Below are positions 17,997-28,100 of a stretch of DNA of 59,929 bases, one piece after another. The position numbers and the translations under genes were made by a program. Origin of the DNA: JBDLRH01 sp039800165 (GTDB taxonomy: Bacteria > Pseudomonadota > Gammaproteobacteria > Burkholderiales > Burkholderiaceae_C); assembly GCA_039800165.1 (NCBI GenBank), contig JBDLRH010000157.1:1-59929 (forward strand). The letters run 5' to 3'. Positions within the stretch are counted from its first letter, which is position 1; the number at the start of each line of letters is the position of its first letter. The notes beneath the pieces were generated by a model. It saw nothing but the letters and a program-made list of their open reading frames with translations. It ran no database searches and was not told the DNA's origin.

Positions 17997-20900
17997 ATGG
18001 CACTCACAACAACCGCCGCCGCTAACGTCACCAACTTGTACGTCGCGATGTTCGGCCGTGCGCCGGACGCGATCGGCTTGGACTACTGGGGACAGCGGCT
18101 GGATAAGGGCGAATCCCTCGCCAGCGTGGCCGACGCCATGTTCTCCGTTCAGCCTGCCCGCGCCTACTACCCGGCCGGTGCCAGCAAGAGTGAAATCGTT
18201 ACCCAGTTCTACGTCAACGTTCTGGGCCGCCAGCCCGACGCGGACGGCCTGGCGTACTGGACCGCCAAGATGACTGCTGCCGGTGCGACGCCGGGCAAGG
18301 TCATCTCCGAGATGATTGGCGTGGTAACCAATTACAACGGCACCAACCCTGCTGGCGTTGAGTCGGCCAAGCTGTTCGCCAACAAGGTAACCGTGGCTGA
18401 CTTCTGGGCCAAGAACAATGGCGGTATCGACGGCGCGGACGCGCCCATCAAGATGGTGACGGCCGATGCGGCATCCGTAAATGCTGTCAAGGTGGACATC
18501 ATCAGCGGCGGCGGTGGCCTGCTGCCGTCCAATGGCATGTTCACCCTGACTGAGGTGCCGCCGGAGATCGCTAAGACGTTCCTCTGGAAGAATGTTGACG
18601 TTTCCGCGCTTCGTACGATGATCGGCTACGCCAACGAGGTCAATAATCGTGGCGGCAATGACGTGACCAGTATCGCGGACGGAGACGATGATTCCAACGA
18701 CCACGATGGCGATGGCTACTTTTTTGACACTAGCTTCATCAAGTTCATCGAGAACATCGTCACTGAGTACGAATATGAAGAGTTGGTCGACGAGCAGATC
18801 ATCTGGAACCCAGCCATACTGACGACAGCGGGTACGACGCGCGGTGTGGTTGAGCTTGGCAATACCACTAACGCCGACAATCTGATCGTTGCCGGCACCT
18901 CGTATGCCTTGCATGGCGCGTACATCGACGGGGGTGGCGGTCGTAACACCCTGGAAGTTGAGATGAAGGGCCCCTTCGCGCAGCCAAAGCAGCTCATAAA
19001 TATCCAAGAGGTTCAGGTTCACAATGTTACCAACTACTACGATCCGAGTCTGTTCGGGTACAACAATTCGGGTAGAACGGATACGGGTGACTTCGATATC
19101 GTTGACTACTTGGACGTCTCTGGCTACGAAAGTATTCTCGACCTGACCAGCGCCCGTCAGCTGCAGAAGCTGGTGGTCACGGAGTCCGAGGCTGAGGGGC
19201 GTTTGGCCGTACTTGGAATTCGCAACTACGCAGACACCAAGCTCGAGGGCGGTTTTGACCAGGATGTTTACCTGCACTACACCACTGGTCAGAAGGCCGT
19301 GCTGAACCTTGAGCTGGTGAACGTCGACTTTGGTAGCTCCGACAACAGTGGCGCGCTGGTTGTCGCGCACAACGCGGGCCATGTTGCAATCAATTCGCAG
19401 GGCTTCTCGAACGTTCTCAATGACGTTTACTTTGGCAATAGCTTCCAAAAGCTAACGGTGACTGGCTCGGGTCGCCTGCTGATCAACGAGAGCCTAGAGT
19501 TCGCTGCCAATGCGGTTGAGATCGACGCCAGCGCCAATACTGGTGGCGTGTACCTCGATCTGGAAGTGCAGGATTACGCCGGCGAGTTTGAAGAAGTCCT
19601 GATCAAGGGTTCCGCTGGCCGTGACCAGATCAAGATTCAGGACACCGCAGCGGGGGTTCTGCTGAATATCGATATGGGCGCAGGCCGCAATACGCTGGAC
19701 CTGGCTGAAGTCGATGCCGGCCGTGGTTCGGTGATTACTGGCGAAAACCTGACCCTTCGTGTGGTGGGCAAGGATGGCGGCGCCGATGGGGTCATTCAAA
19801 ACCCGCAAAACGATACGCCCACCGCTACCACCAACCTGTCGTTTGCCAACATCGCCGGCGTGGATGCGTTCGTGCTCGACAAGGCGACAAGTGGCACAAC
19901 CATCCCGACGCTGCGTATCACTGCTGCCCAGTTCTCCGCTGCGGGTGCTGCAGCCTTTTCGGCCCTGCACCGCGACACCTCGGTTGAGCTGCTAATCAAC
20001 ATTACCAGCGACACCACGCTCAGCAGCTTGGCCAGCCTGAGCCAACTCAGTTCGGCCATCAAGCTCAACTTTGTTGTCTCCGCAGGCGCAACGCTCACGC
20101 TGACGGCTGAAGAGCTGCACAAGTATGTTGCCGTCGACGGTATCTATTTGGACGACGACGCTACTACTTCGAACGAAGGCGTGCCTGCTAGCCACGGTAA
20201 GGTCGTTATCACCAACGCTGGCCTGAACTTCGATTGGGCTTCCAGCGCTCAAGCTGCCGACGGTGAAACGTCGTACAACACTGGCGGCACGATTAAGAAC
20301 ACGTGGACTCAAGCCGGCGAGAACATCACCGTCGTGCGGGCGACCGACGGCTACGATCGTCCCGCGGCAGCGGACCTCAGCGACAGTTTGACGATCGACT
20401 CAACGGCAGGCGCCGTCACGGTGGGGCCCAATCTGCTGGGCCCGGACACCGAGTTCACGCTGGCGGTCAAGAAGTTGGTGCTCAAGGGCTCGAACGACAT
20501 CACGTTCACGGCAGTGACAACCTTCGAGGCTGGTGACGGTACGGACATCAACAACTTCTCCGTTGACGCCTCTGGCCTGACTGGCACGTTGAATGGTTTG
20601 ACCATCAACAACTTTGAAGACATCACCAACGGCGCAGACAAAACCCTTTGGGGCACGATCAAGGGCACCGCGGGCAATGATCGGATCAACGTTCAGCTCA
20701 GCGGCGATGTCGGTGACATCACTGATGTGGCCAAGGGTGGTGTCCGCTCGACTGGCGTCGAGACATTCGTGGTGACCAAACTCGACGCAGACCGAAACTT
20801 CGCCGTCTGCGACACCACCGTCGGTGTAACCACCCTGGGCCTGCAAGGCAACGTTGGCAAGGAAATCACTTTCCACAACGTCAAGTTTGGTACCTCGTTC

Positions 20901-23900
20901 CTGATGGAAGGTGACGGAAAGGCCGACTGGACTGCGTTGCCCAAGCAAATCGGAAATCCGAATAGCTCCAATATCGGCACCTTGAACGCCGAGTACTTCC
21001 TGTTCGATGCGAACATGGCGGCCAACGTCACCATCAACAACCGCGGTGTGGCGCTTGGCGTCCAGACCGATGGCACCACGCCCCGTGCGTTTGCCGTGGA
21101 TGGGGTCAATATTTCCAACGTTGACACCATCAACGTGACGATCCAGGACGGCGACGCTGTGATCAGTGAGATCACCGGAGTCGCTAGCGCAGGCGCAGAT
21201 GAACTTGACAACATCAGCATCACAAGTGCCAACGATGTGACGCTGACGCTGGGTGTTTCAAATACGGAGCTCGAGTCGTTCGACGCGTCGGGTGTGGCCG
21301 GTGACATGACGGTGGTCATTCCGACGTCGACTACCCTCGACTTGGGTGGTACCGATATTGAAGGTATCGATGCGGTGGTCATGGGCAACCTCTCCGAGTT
21401 GACCTTGCCGATGGCTGCCTTCAACGACATTGGTGCTGCCAACATCAGCGTCGACGACCCCGACACGGACGCTGCCATCATCAACCTCAACGGGCTGGAT
21501 GAAACGCCGTTCACAGTCGCTGACCTGAACGAAGGCGTTTCACTCGGCACGCTGATCGTCGCGGAGCAAGTGGATGGCGTTGTCACGCTTGCAGCCACCA
21601 CCGACCTGACTGGCGCCTCAGAAATCGTCGTTCCTGAGGGCATGACCCTGAACCTGACTGGCGCGCAGTTCCGCCAACTGACCGGTGACGGCGTGATCTC
21701 TGGCGATGGTACCGTGAACATTACCGGCATCACACAGGCGGACGTGGACGCGGGTCTCGACCTGTCGGACATTACTGCAGTGGCTGGTACCCTGACCTTT
21801 GTTGGAAACGTTGTACTCAAGGCAACGACAGACATTGGATCCGCAACGATCAACGTTGACGCTGATGGCGATGGCGATGTTGACTTGTCAGAAGCAAACT
21901 ACATCCCTGAGGGTATGGACTTTGTCTCTAACGTCGGTTTCTCCATCAACCTAGCGGATGGCCAGCAGTTGACCATGGCAACCGTTGATCAGGCTCACAA
22001 CCGGGTTGTGGATGGCGGAGCCAATACCAAAGTCATCTTCACATTCACCGACGAAGGTTCTGCTGAAATTGACTTCAACGATGGCGATGCCGAAGTGAGC
22101 GGGGTCAACCTCGCGTACTACACCAACCTCACCACACTTCAGGTCCGGCCTTCGCTGGTTGCAGACGAGAACGTCGAGCAGATCCTTGGCAACCTCGATG
22201 AGGACACAGTGGTTGTCATCGACGAGCCGGTGGTGCCTGGCGACAATGCCGACCCGACTTTCCGCAATGTTGTCATTACGGCTGGCACCGAAGTTAATGG
22301 GGACCTGATCTTTGAGAACCTGAACGTTGAGGACCCAGACTTCCTGAAACTCACAGATGTATCGTTGACTCTGCAGGGTGGCGTCGTGATCACTGGCGAC
22401 ATTGATGTCAGCGGTGCGCCTCTTCTCGATCAAGGGTTTGAAACACTCACGATCATCTCCGAGGGTGATGAGGTCAACGAAATCGGAGACGACGTCCAAG
22501 CTAGCCTCAACAACTTGCTTGACGTTCGGATCGAAGCCGATCAGGAACTCATCATCGGCGGGGATATCGAGTTCTCTACTCAGGATGAAGAGCTTGACTC
22601 TGCGAGCCTACTTATCACTGGCACTGCCGATGTGACCATCGAGCAGCTTGACATTGATAACGATGGCGAATTCATTGCCGAGTTGACTATCACGAATAAT
22701 GGCACGGGCACTCTGACCGTTACTGGTAGCAGTCCGGCCCTTGACACAGCCGATGGCCAGACAGTCCGTCTTGCCGGTTCTGGTGACATGGTTTTCGGCA
22801 CCGTGACCACTGACCCGGAAACTGAGGAAGTGACCGACATTGACGGCTTGTTTGTGCGGTCGGGGCCGATAGCAATCGACGCAAGCGACGCGTCCGGAGA
22901 TATCGATTTCGGTACTTTGATCTCGATCGGGGACATCACTTTCACGTCTGGAAGCGGGATCACCTCCCTGGTGATTGGCGGTGATGATGTTGGCGAGGAT
23001 GGCGAGCCGTCTTATTCGGCGCTCGGCGAAGACATCGGCCAAGTGTGGTCCTTCGACCTTTCCGATGCTGCGGCAGGAAGTACGCTCACCATTGATGTTG
23101 ACACGGTCGAGTTTTATGACAACGCCGGTAAGGGCGTATTCACTCTCGGCGAAGGCGTTACCCTTGTCATCAACGGAGACCAGACCTTTAGCGACCTTGA
23201 TGGGTTGACGGTCACCGGCGGGACAATGCAGATTCAGGGTCATGTTGATTTCAGCAACATCTCTGATGACGACGGCGCCGATACCGATGAAATTGGGCTG
23301 GTCCTCACAAGCGTTGATATCGAGTTGGACGCAGGCGCCGCCGTGCGCATGACCGATGCTCAGTACGCGGCTTTCGCCGCCGCCGGTGGCACGATCACCG
23401 GTGCGGGCACCACCTATGTTGTAGATGCAGACACTGACGACCTTGACGGTTTCGGCAACGACGTCGCCAACGTTAGCGACTTCCGTGGCATTACGTCGCT
23501 GCAGATTGACGGAACCCTGGAGGATGATCTTGTGATGACCGCCGAACAGGCGCTCGTTTCGCGAGAGGTGGAAATTGATGCCGAAGGCGTGGTTTCCAAC
23601 GCGACCTGGGATGACGACAGCAACGCGGCAACGGCTGAGGTGGTTCGTGCGGTGCAAGACCTGCGTGGCCTGGACCCTGCAATGGATATCTCTATCCTCG
23701 TGACACAAGATGTCGACCTGTCTGGGCTGCAGCGCGCTGACGTGCCGGTTGGAAATGATCTGGCTGGCGACGACACCATTGAAGTCCCCTACGATACCGA
23801 TGCCGAAGACCAGCACGACATTGACCTGACGGTCACGGACCTGATGCTCGACAATGTCATCGATGGAGACGGTAGCAGCGCCGCTGCGGACGTTCTGGCG

Positions 23901-24683
23901 CAACTGTCTTCGCTGTCGGTCGACGTGGAGGTGGATACGGGCCTTACCGACTTGGCTGGTGACCCTGTGATCGAAACCTCGACCATCGAAGCGACCTATG
24001 ACGCTGCAGAGGACCTGTGGAACGCGGTTGGCAACAACGCGGCTATTGGTGAGGCCGACAACATCGGTGGCTACTTGGCCGAGATGGCGTCCATCACCTG
24101 GACGGCGGTTGGCAATACGGCAGGTACGGTCCTCAACAACGGTGGAGTCGCGGATCTTGAAGCGGTTGCGGACGTCAAAGACATCTTCCGCTTCGTTGCG
24201 GCGCCTGATGATTCAGGAGACTTGGTTATCGGCGGACTTGACGTAAGTGCTGTCGAGGCTGACCGAGACGTGCTTGACTTCAATGCGTTCCTGACGGCCG
24301 GTGCCACCATCCAGAATGCGACGAACGTAGGCTTCTTGCTGCCCGTGTCCGACGCAGCGTTGGCAGACGAGACAACTGCGATTGGCCTGGACAACGAGTT
24401 CCTGCTTGGTGAGGTTGCCGACCTGACTGATGTCGATACCGTTGCCGAATTGGTGAGCGCACTTGAAGATACCGGGCTCCTGGACGCGGTTGATATCGCT
24501 ATCGGTGATCGCGCTGTGTTGATGCTCGCGGAAGACGGGGGTACAGGCGCAGTCGTGTACTACATCAACAATGCCTCCGGCGCTGGTGTTTTGGCAAGCG
24601 AAGTGACGTTGGTTGGTACTTTCACTGGCACAAGCGTCGATTTGCTCGACAATATGTCGACCAACAACTTGGTGCTCGTGTAA
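17997..24683 (+). CDS. Giant DUF4214 surface protein, candidate S-layer protein
   Basis: 2228-residue acidic protein with only one cysteine noticed (about residue 938) and no Sec signal peptide. Residues about 10-125 form a DUF4214 domain: NLYVAMFGRAPDAIGLDYW and FYVNVLGRQPDADGLAYW. An Asp-rich patch follows near 228-243. The long middle is threonine/aspartate/glycine-rich beta-strand sequence with many weak repeats. A canonical EF-hand loop (DADGDGDVDLSE) is at 1288-1299. The C-terminus (DRDVLDFNAFL, then VVYYINNASG and a hydrophobic tail ending NNLVLV) resembles the secretion end of type I exported S-layer proteins such as RsaA. The O-polysaccharide locus lies immediately upstream and a strong terminator follows. 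Other readings are a large adhesin or matrix protein. Confidence 0.7.
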   Translation: MALTTTAAANVTNLYVAMFGRAPDAIGLDYWGQRLDKGESLASVADAMFSVQPARAYYPAGASKSEIVTQFYVNVLGRQPDADGLAYWTAKMTAAGATPGKVISEMIGVVTNYNGTNPAGVESAKLFANKVTVADFWAKNNGGIDGADAPIKMVTADAASVNAVKVDIISGGGGLLPSNGMFTLTEVPPEIAKTFLWKNVDVSALRTMIGYANEVNNRGGNDVTSIADGDDDSNDHDGDGYFFDTSFIKFIENIVTEYEYEELVDEQIIWNPAILTTAGTTRGVVELGNTTNADNLIVAGTSYALHGAYIDGGGGRNTLEVEMKGPFAQPKQLINIQEVQVHNVTNYYDPSLFGYNNSGRTDTGDFDIVDYLDVSGYESILDLTSARQLQKLVVTESEAEGRLAVLGIRNYADTKLEGGFDQDVYLHYTTGQKAVLNLELVNVDFGSSDNSGALVVAHNAGHVAINSQGFSNVLNDVYFGNSFQKLTVTGSGRLLINESLEFAANAVEIDASANTGGVYLDLEVQDYAGEFEEVLIKGSAGRDQIKIQDTAAGVLLNIDMGAGRNTLDLAEVDAGRGSVITGENLTLRVVGKDGGADGVIQNPQNDTPTATTNLSFANIAGVDAFVLDKATSGTTIPTLRITAAQFSAAGAAAFSALHRDTSVELLINITSDTTLSSLASLSQLSSAIKLNFVVSAGATLTLTAEELHKYVAVDGIYLDDDATTSNEGVPASHGKVVITNAGLNFDWASSAQAADGETSYNTGGTIKNTWTQAGENITVVRATDGYDRPAAADLSDSLTIDSTAGAVTVGPNLLGPDTEFTLAVKKLVLKGSNDITFTAVTTFEAGDGTDINNFSVDASGLTGTLNGLTINNFEDITNGADKTLWGTIKGTAGNDRINVQLSGDVGDITDVAKGGVRSTGVETFVVTKLDADRNFAVCDTTVGVTTLGLQGNVGKEITFHNVKFGTSFLMEGDGKADWTALPKQIGNPNSSNIGTLNAEYFLFDANMAANVTINNRGVALGVQTDGTTPRAFAVDGVNISNVDTINVTIQDGDAVISEITGVASAGADELDNISITSANDVTLTLGVSNTELESFDASGVAGDMTVVIPTSTTLDLGGTDIEGIDAVVMGNLSELTLPMAAFNDIGAANISVDDPDTDAAIINLNGLDETPFTVADLNEGVSLGTLIVAEQVDGVVTLAATTDLTGASEIVVPEGMTLNLTGAQFRQLTGDGVISGDGTVNITGITQADVDAGLDLSDITAVAGTLTFVGNVVLKATTDIGSATINVDADGDGDVDLSEANYIPEGMDFVSNVGFSINLADGQQLTMATVDQAHNRVVDGGANTKVIFTFTDEGSAEIDFNDGDAEVSGVNLAYYTNLTTLQVRPSLVADENVEQILGNLDEDTVVVIDEPVVPGDNADPTFRNVVITAGTEVNGDLIFENLNVEDPDFLKLTDVSLTLQGGVVITGDIDVSGAPLLDQGFETLTIISEGDEVNEIGDDVQASLNNLLDVRIEADQELIIGGDIEFSTQDEELDSASLLITGTADVTIEQLDIDNDGEFIAELTITNNGTGTLTVTGSSPALDTADGQTVRLAGSGDMVFGTVTTDPETEEVTDIDGLFVRSGPIAIDASDASGDIDFGTLISIGDITFTSGSGITSLVIGGDDVGEDGEPSYSALGEDIGQVWSFDLSDAAAGSTLTIDVDTVEFYDNAGKGVFTLGEGVTLVINGDQTFSDLDGLTVTGGTMQIQGHVDFSNISDDDGADTDEIGLVLTSVDIELDAGAAVRMTDAQYAAFAAAGGTITGAGTTYVVDADTDDLDGFGNDVANVSDFRGITSLQIDGTLEDDLVMTAEQALVSREVEIDAEGVVSNATWDDDSNAATAEVVRAVQDLRGLDPAMDISILVTQDVDLSGLQRADVPVGNDLAGDDTIEVPYDTDAEDQHDIDLTVTDLMLDNVIDGDGSSAAADVLAQLSSLSVDVEVDTGLTDLAGDPVIETSTIEATYDAAEDLWNAVGNNAAIGEADNIGGYLAEMASITWTAVGNTAGTVLNNGGVADLEAVADVKDIFRFVAAPDDSGDLVIGGLDVSAVEADRDVLDFNAFLTAGATIQNATNVGFLLPVSDAALADETTAIGLDNEFLLGEVADLTDVDTVAELVSALEDTGLLDAVDIAIGDRAVLMLAEDGGTGAVVYYINNASGAGVLASEVTLVGTFTGTSVDLLDNMSTNNLVLV

Positions 24684-24715
24684 GTTAACCGCTTAGATTA
24701 GCGTCTATGAAGATA

Positions 24716-24748
24716 GCGCCCTACCCCGAAAGGGGTGGGGCGTTTTTT
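24716..24748 (+). terminator. Strong rho-independent terminator
   Basis: A GC-rich stem of about 11-12 bp (left arm GCGCCCTACCCC, GAAA tetraloop, right arm GGGGTGGGGCGT) is followed directly by seven T residues. It lies 33 bp after the stop of the giant surface-protein gene and should isolate that transcript. Confidence 0.93.
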
Positions 24749-24791
24749 TAAAACGTAACAACATCACACAGGGCTTAGCCTATCTGCATCC

Positions 24792-25019
24792 ATGGCCACT
24801 GGCACCTTCACCATCGATGGGAAAACATATCAGCTGGACCAGGTGACGCCAGCTGCCCGCGAAGCCCTCGCCAGCCTGCGCGCTGCAGACCTCGAAATTC
24901 AACGAAAGCGCGCAACCTTGTCGATGCTCCAGACGGCCCGTAACATGTACGCCCACGCGCTCAAAGTCGAGCTCGGGCTTCCGTCGTCACAGCACGAGAC
25001 TGAGCCCAACCCGCACTGA
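24792..25019 (+). CDS. Small DUF6447-like protein of unknown function
   Basis: 75 residues. The N-terminus MATGTFTIDGKTYQLDQV is a short beta hairpin, followed by a helical coiled-coil-like segment (residues 20-63) with LEIQRKRATLSMLQTARNMYAHAL. The pattern matches my memory of DUF6447, small proteins often found beside large RTX or DUF4214 surface proteins; I cannot confirm that here. There is no signal peptide and no obvious Shine-Dalgarno. It may bind or chaperone the neighbouring secreted proteins, which is speculation from position. Confidence 0.6.
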   Translation: MATGTFTIDGKTYQLDQVTPAAREALASLRAADLEIQRKRATLSMLQTARNMYAHALKVELGLPSSQHETEPNPH

Positions 25020-25194
25020 GGTCGTGCGGCCCGCCGAGGCGGGATGACCACTCGGCGCACGGCTGTTCGCCAAGCGCCTTATGTCAAGAGGCCAAGCCGC
25101 ATGCGGATCGTGGCCTGCTGCGGTGTTCTCTTGCCGGTAAAGCCTTGGGGTTGGCAGCGGGCGCGCTCCGCTCTTCGTCCCTGGTCGGACGCAC
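25020..25194. other. Gap between convergent genes with a weak hairpin
   Basis: This 175-bp spacer separates the small plus-strand gene from the end of the minus-strand RTX gene. The short hairpin CCCGC-CGAG-GCGGG lies at 25030-25043 with no T-run. I see no other element and no clear terminator for the RTX transcript. Confidence 0.4.
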
Positions 25195-28100
25195 TCAGAG
25201 GTTGCCGGCTGCGACGTCGACGCCCACCAATCCTATGGCGGCAATCGTGACCTCCGAGGTGACTGCAGCAGCGATTGCCATCCCCTTGCTGATGGAGTCC
25301 TCGGGGCTGTTGTAATTCACACCCCACGCTAAAGCCACCTGCTTGGCAACCTTCAGCTTGTTGTCCAAAAGCTTTTGAACCCAATGAAACGGGTTAGCAG
25401 GGTTGCTAAAGTCGGCTCCGTGCGCGGCGTCAAGGATGGTGCTGACCAGCACACCCTTAGCTACCCCCTTGCCCAGTTGCCCCGTCCAGTGGCTCAGGCC
25501 CGCTGCGTCCGCACCCTCAGGCCGCCCCAGCACATTACGGTACACAACATTGACGAAGTCGGCGTTCGTCATTCCGGCGCGGTAACCGGTGATATCGCCG
25601 AAGAAGACCCCCGCGTTGTAAAACGCCTCCGCGATCTCGTTGATCGACTTTCCGTTACGGAACTCGCCGATCCAGTACTCCATGCCGTCGCCATCAGGCA
25701 CCCGATTAAAGAAGGCGACGTACAGCTCGGCGATGCGGTCCAGGCTGGCTTGCGGGATGGATTTGGCCGTGCCCCCTACCGTCAAGTTCAGCGTCAGGTC
25801 GTGAAAGCTCACCCTCTCGATGCCAAGCAGCATGTCGGTCCCGTCGCGGCTTGGCACTGTGTCCGCAACCTGCAGCCCGCCATCGAGCCAGCGGACGCGG
25901 TAATCAGATGCCGGCCCGCCGTGAAAACGCGTTGTGTCGAACCCTGCTCCACCGTCAATAAAGTCATTGCCGCCGTTGCCATCCAGCGAGTTGTTACGGC
26001 CATCACCAACCAAGCGGTCATCAAAAGAGGAGCCGCTGACGCCTTCAACATCGACCAGCGTGTCTCGGAACCCCCAGCTATCGTATGCGACGCCAGTGAC
26101 CAGGTTCAGGTCGATACCTGAAAGGCCGACCGACGCCTCGCCCCACGGCGTGCTGTAGTCCACGTGGTCCCAACTGGAGCTGCCAATCAGCCGGTCGTAC
26201 CCCGCCATGCCACGCATCCAGCCCCCATTGGCGCCCGAGAAGTCGATCACGTCATCGAGTGACGTCCCGATCACACCCTCAATATTTTTGACCGTGTCGG
26301 TCTGGCCCCACGGATCCGCAATCTGCCCGCGCGCCATAACCGCACGGATCCCATCAAGCGCACCGGGGTCCGAGAGCGGTACGTCATCTTCGTAAGACAC
26401 CGTATCCCAGTCGTCACCGCCATCAAGGCTGTCGGCGCCAGCCCCGCCCCGCAAGTCGTCATTGTGCTGGCCGCCGCGAAGGTCGTCGTTGCCAGCAGCC
26501 CCCCGAAGCTGGTCGTTTGAAGGGCCGCCCTCCATCAGGTCATCGCCTGGACTGCCAAACACGACGTCACCGTACTCGGCACCCACGAGCCAGAGCCCTT
26601 CAATGCCACTGAGCACGTCAACCGCGCCAGACTCGTCGGGCTGCTGCCAAGTGGCTTGCCCCCAGTCCTTGGTTGAAGTCACCCAATAGAAGTTTCCAGT
26701 GGCCCCTGAAGGCGCAACGTACTTGGCCCTGTCGAAGCCGCCTCCGCCGATAAGCCGGTCTGCCCCCTCGCCGCCGCGCAGCGTATCGTTGCCTGTACCG
26801 CCCTCCAGCAAGTCAGCGCCCTGAAGCCCGTGAAGGGTAGCGCCCGCCGATGCGCTGCGCAAGACATCGGCGCCTAAGGTGCCCTCCACACTGGCTGCGC
26901 CGGGCTCTGCGGCCTTGCTGCGTCCTATGACGACATCATCGCTGGCCAGTTGCTCGGGGGTTCCGTGGGCATCTGTTTGAAGGGCTATGACCTTCAAGGT
27001 CTGAAGTGCCAACTCCGCCGGGATCGTGAACCGCGCGGCAGGGCCTTCCAGAATGGTCTGCCCGTTGGCGACCCAGCGGTACGTTAATGTCCCCGGCCCA
27101 TCCGGGTCGCTGCCTTTGGCCGAAGCCTGGACCTCACTGCCGACCACCGCATTGCCCAACAGCACAACGGTGCCCACCATGGGTTCGTTGATGTTCTGTA
27201 CAAGGCCTGTCGGTAAGCTGAGAACTTGCTCGCGGGTGCCTTGTCCGTCGGTGTAACTCAGCCTCAGCCGCACACTCTGCCCGACAGCAAATTCCCCAAG
27301 GAGCAGCGTGTTTGACTTCGCCCCTGCAACAGGCTGCCCGTTCAGCAGCCACTCGTAGTCGATTTGGCCCAAGCCATCAGCGTCAGACAGCGTGTGATAA
27401 GCCACCAAGGTCTGGCCTTGCTGTGCCAAGCCGCTGATCCGTACCTCACCCATGGGGGCGTCGTTGACATTACGAACCGCCACAGTGGCACTGCTGGTCA
27501 CCGACTCGCGCACGCCGTGGCCATCGGTGTAGCTCACAATCACATTCAGGGGGAGGCCGACCTGTTCCGCGCCGATGGCGAAGCTCACGCCCGTGGCGCC
27601 TGGGATATCAATCCGGTCTGACTGCCACTGGTACGCCAGTGTCCCCATGCCATCTGCATCAGTAAGCTCGGCGCGTGCCTTGACGGTGCTACCCTGAACG
27701 GCAGCCCCCTCCACTTGCACGCTTCCCTTGGGCGACGCATTGGCCCCCGCCACAGGTCGCGAGGAATCGCTTTGCAGCCACTCTTCCGAGCCTTGCTGGT
27801 CAGTAAAGCGCACGATGGCACGAAGCGACATCCATTCGTAGCTACGGTCGAGAAGCAGCGTGGGGCCAGTCGCAACCACGCGACCGTTGCCTTGCCACTC
27901 CAGACTGACGGGGCCCGGCCCGTCCAGATCGCTTACCGAGTAGACCATCGACAGGGTACGTCCTACCGTCGCCTCTCCTTCAATCCGCACCCAACCAACC
28001 ACGCTATCGTTGGTGTTCGTCACCGCCAAGGTCGCTGGGCTACGCACCGATTCTGCGTGACCTTGTCCATCCACATAACTGGCGACTACAGTCACGGGCT

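Noticed and set aside
17595..19448. A 617-codon minus-strand frame over the start of the giant surface gene
   Set aside because: It is antisense to the acyltransferase end, the promoter and the DUF4214 domain, all supported by motifs. No ribosome site or family was recognised.
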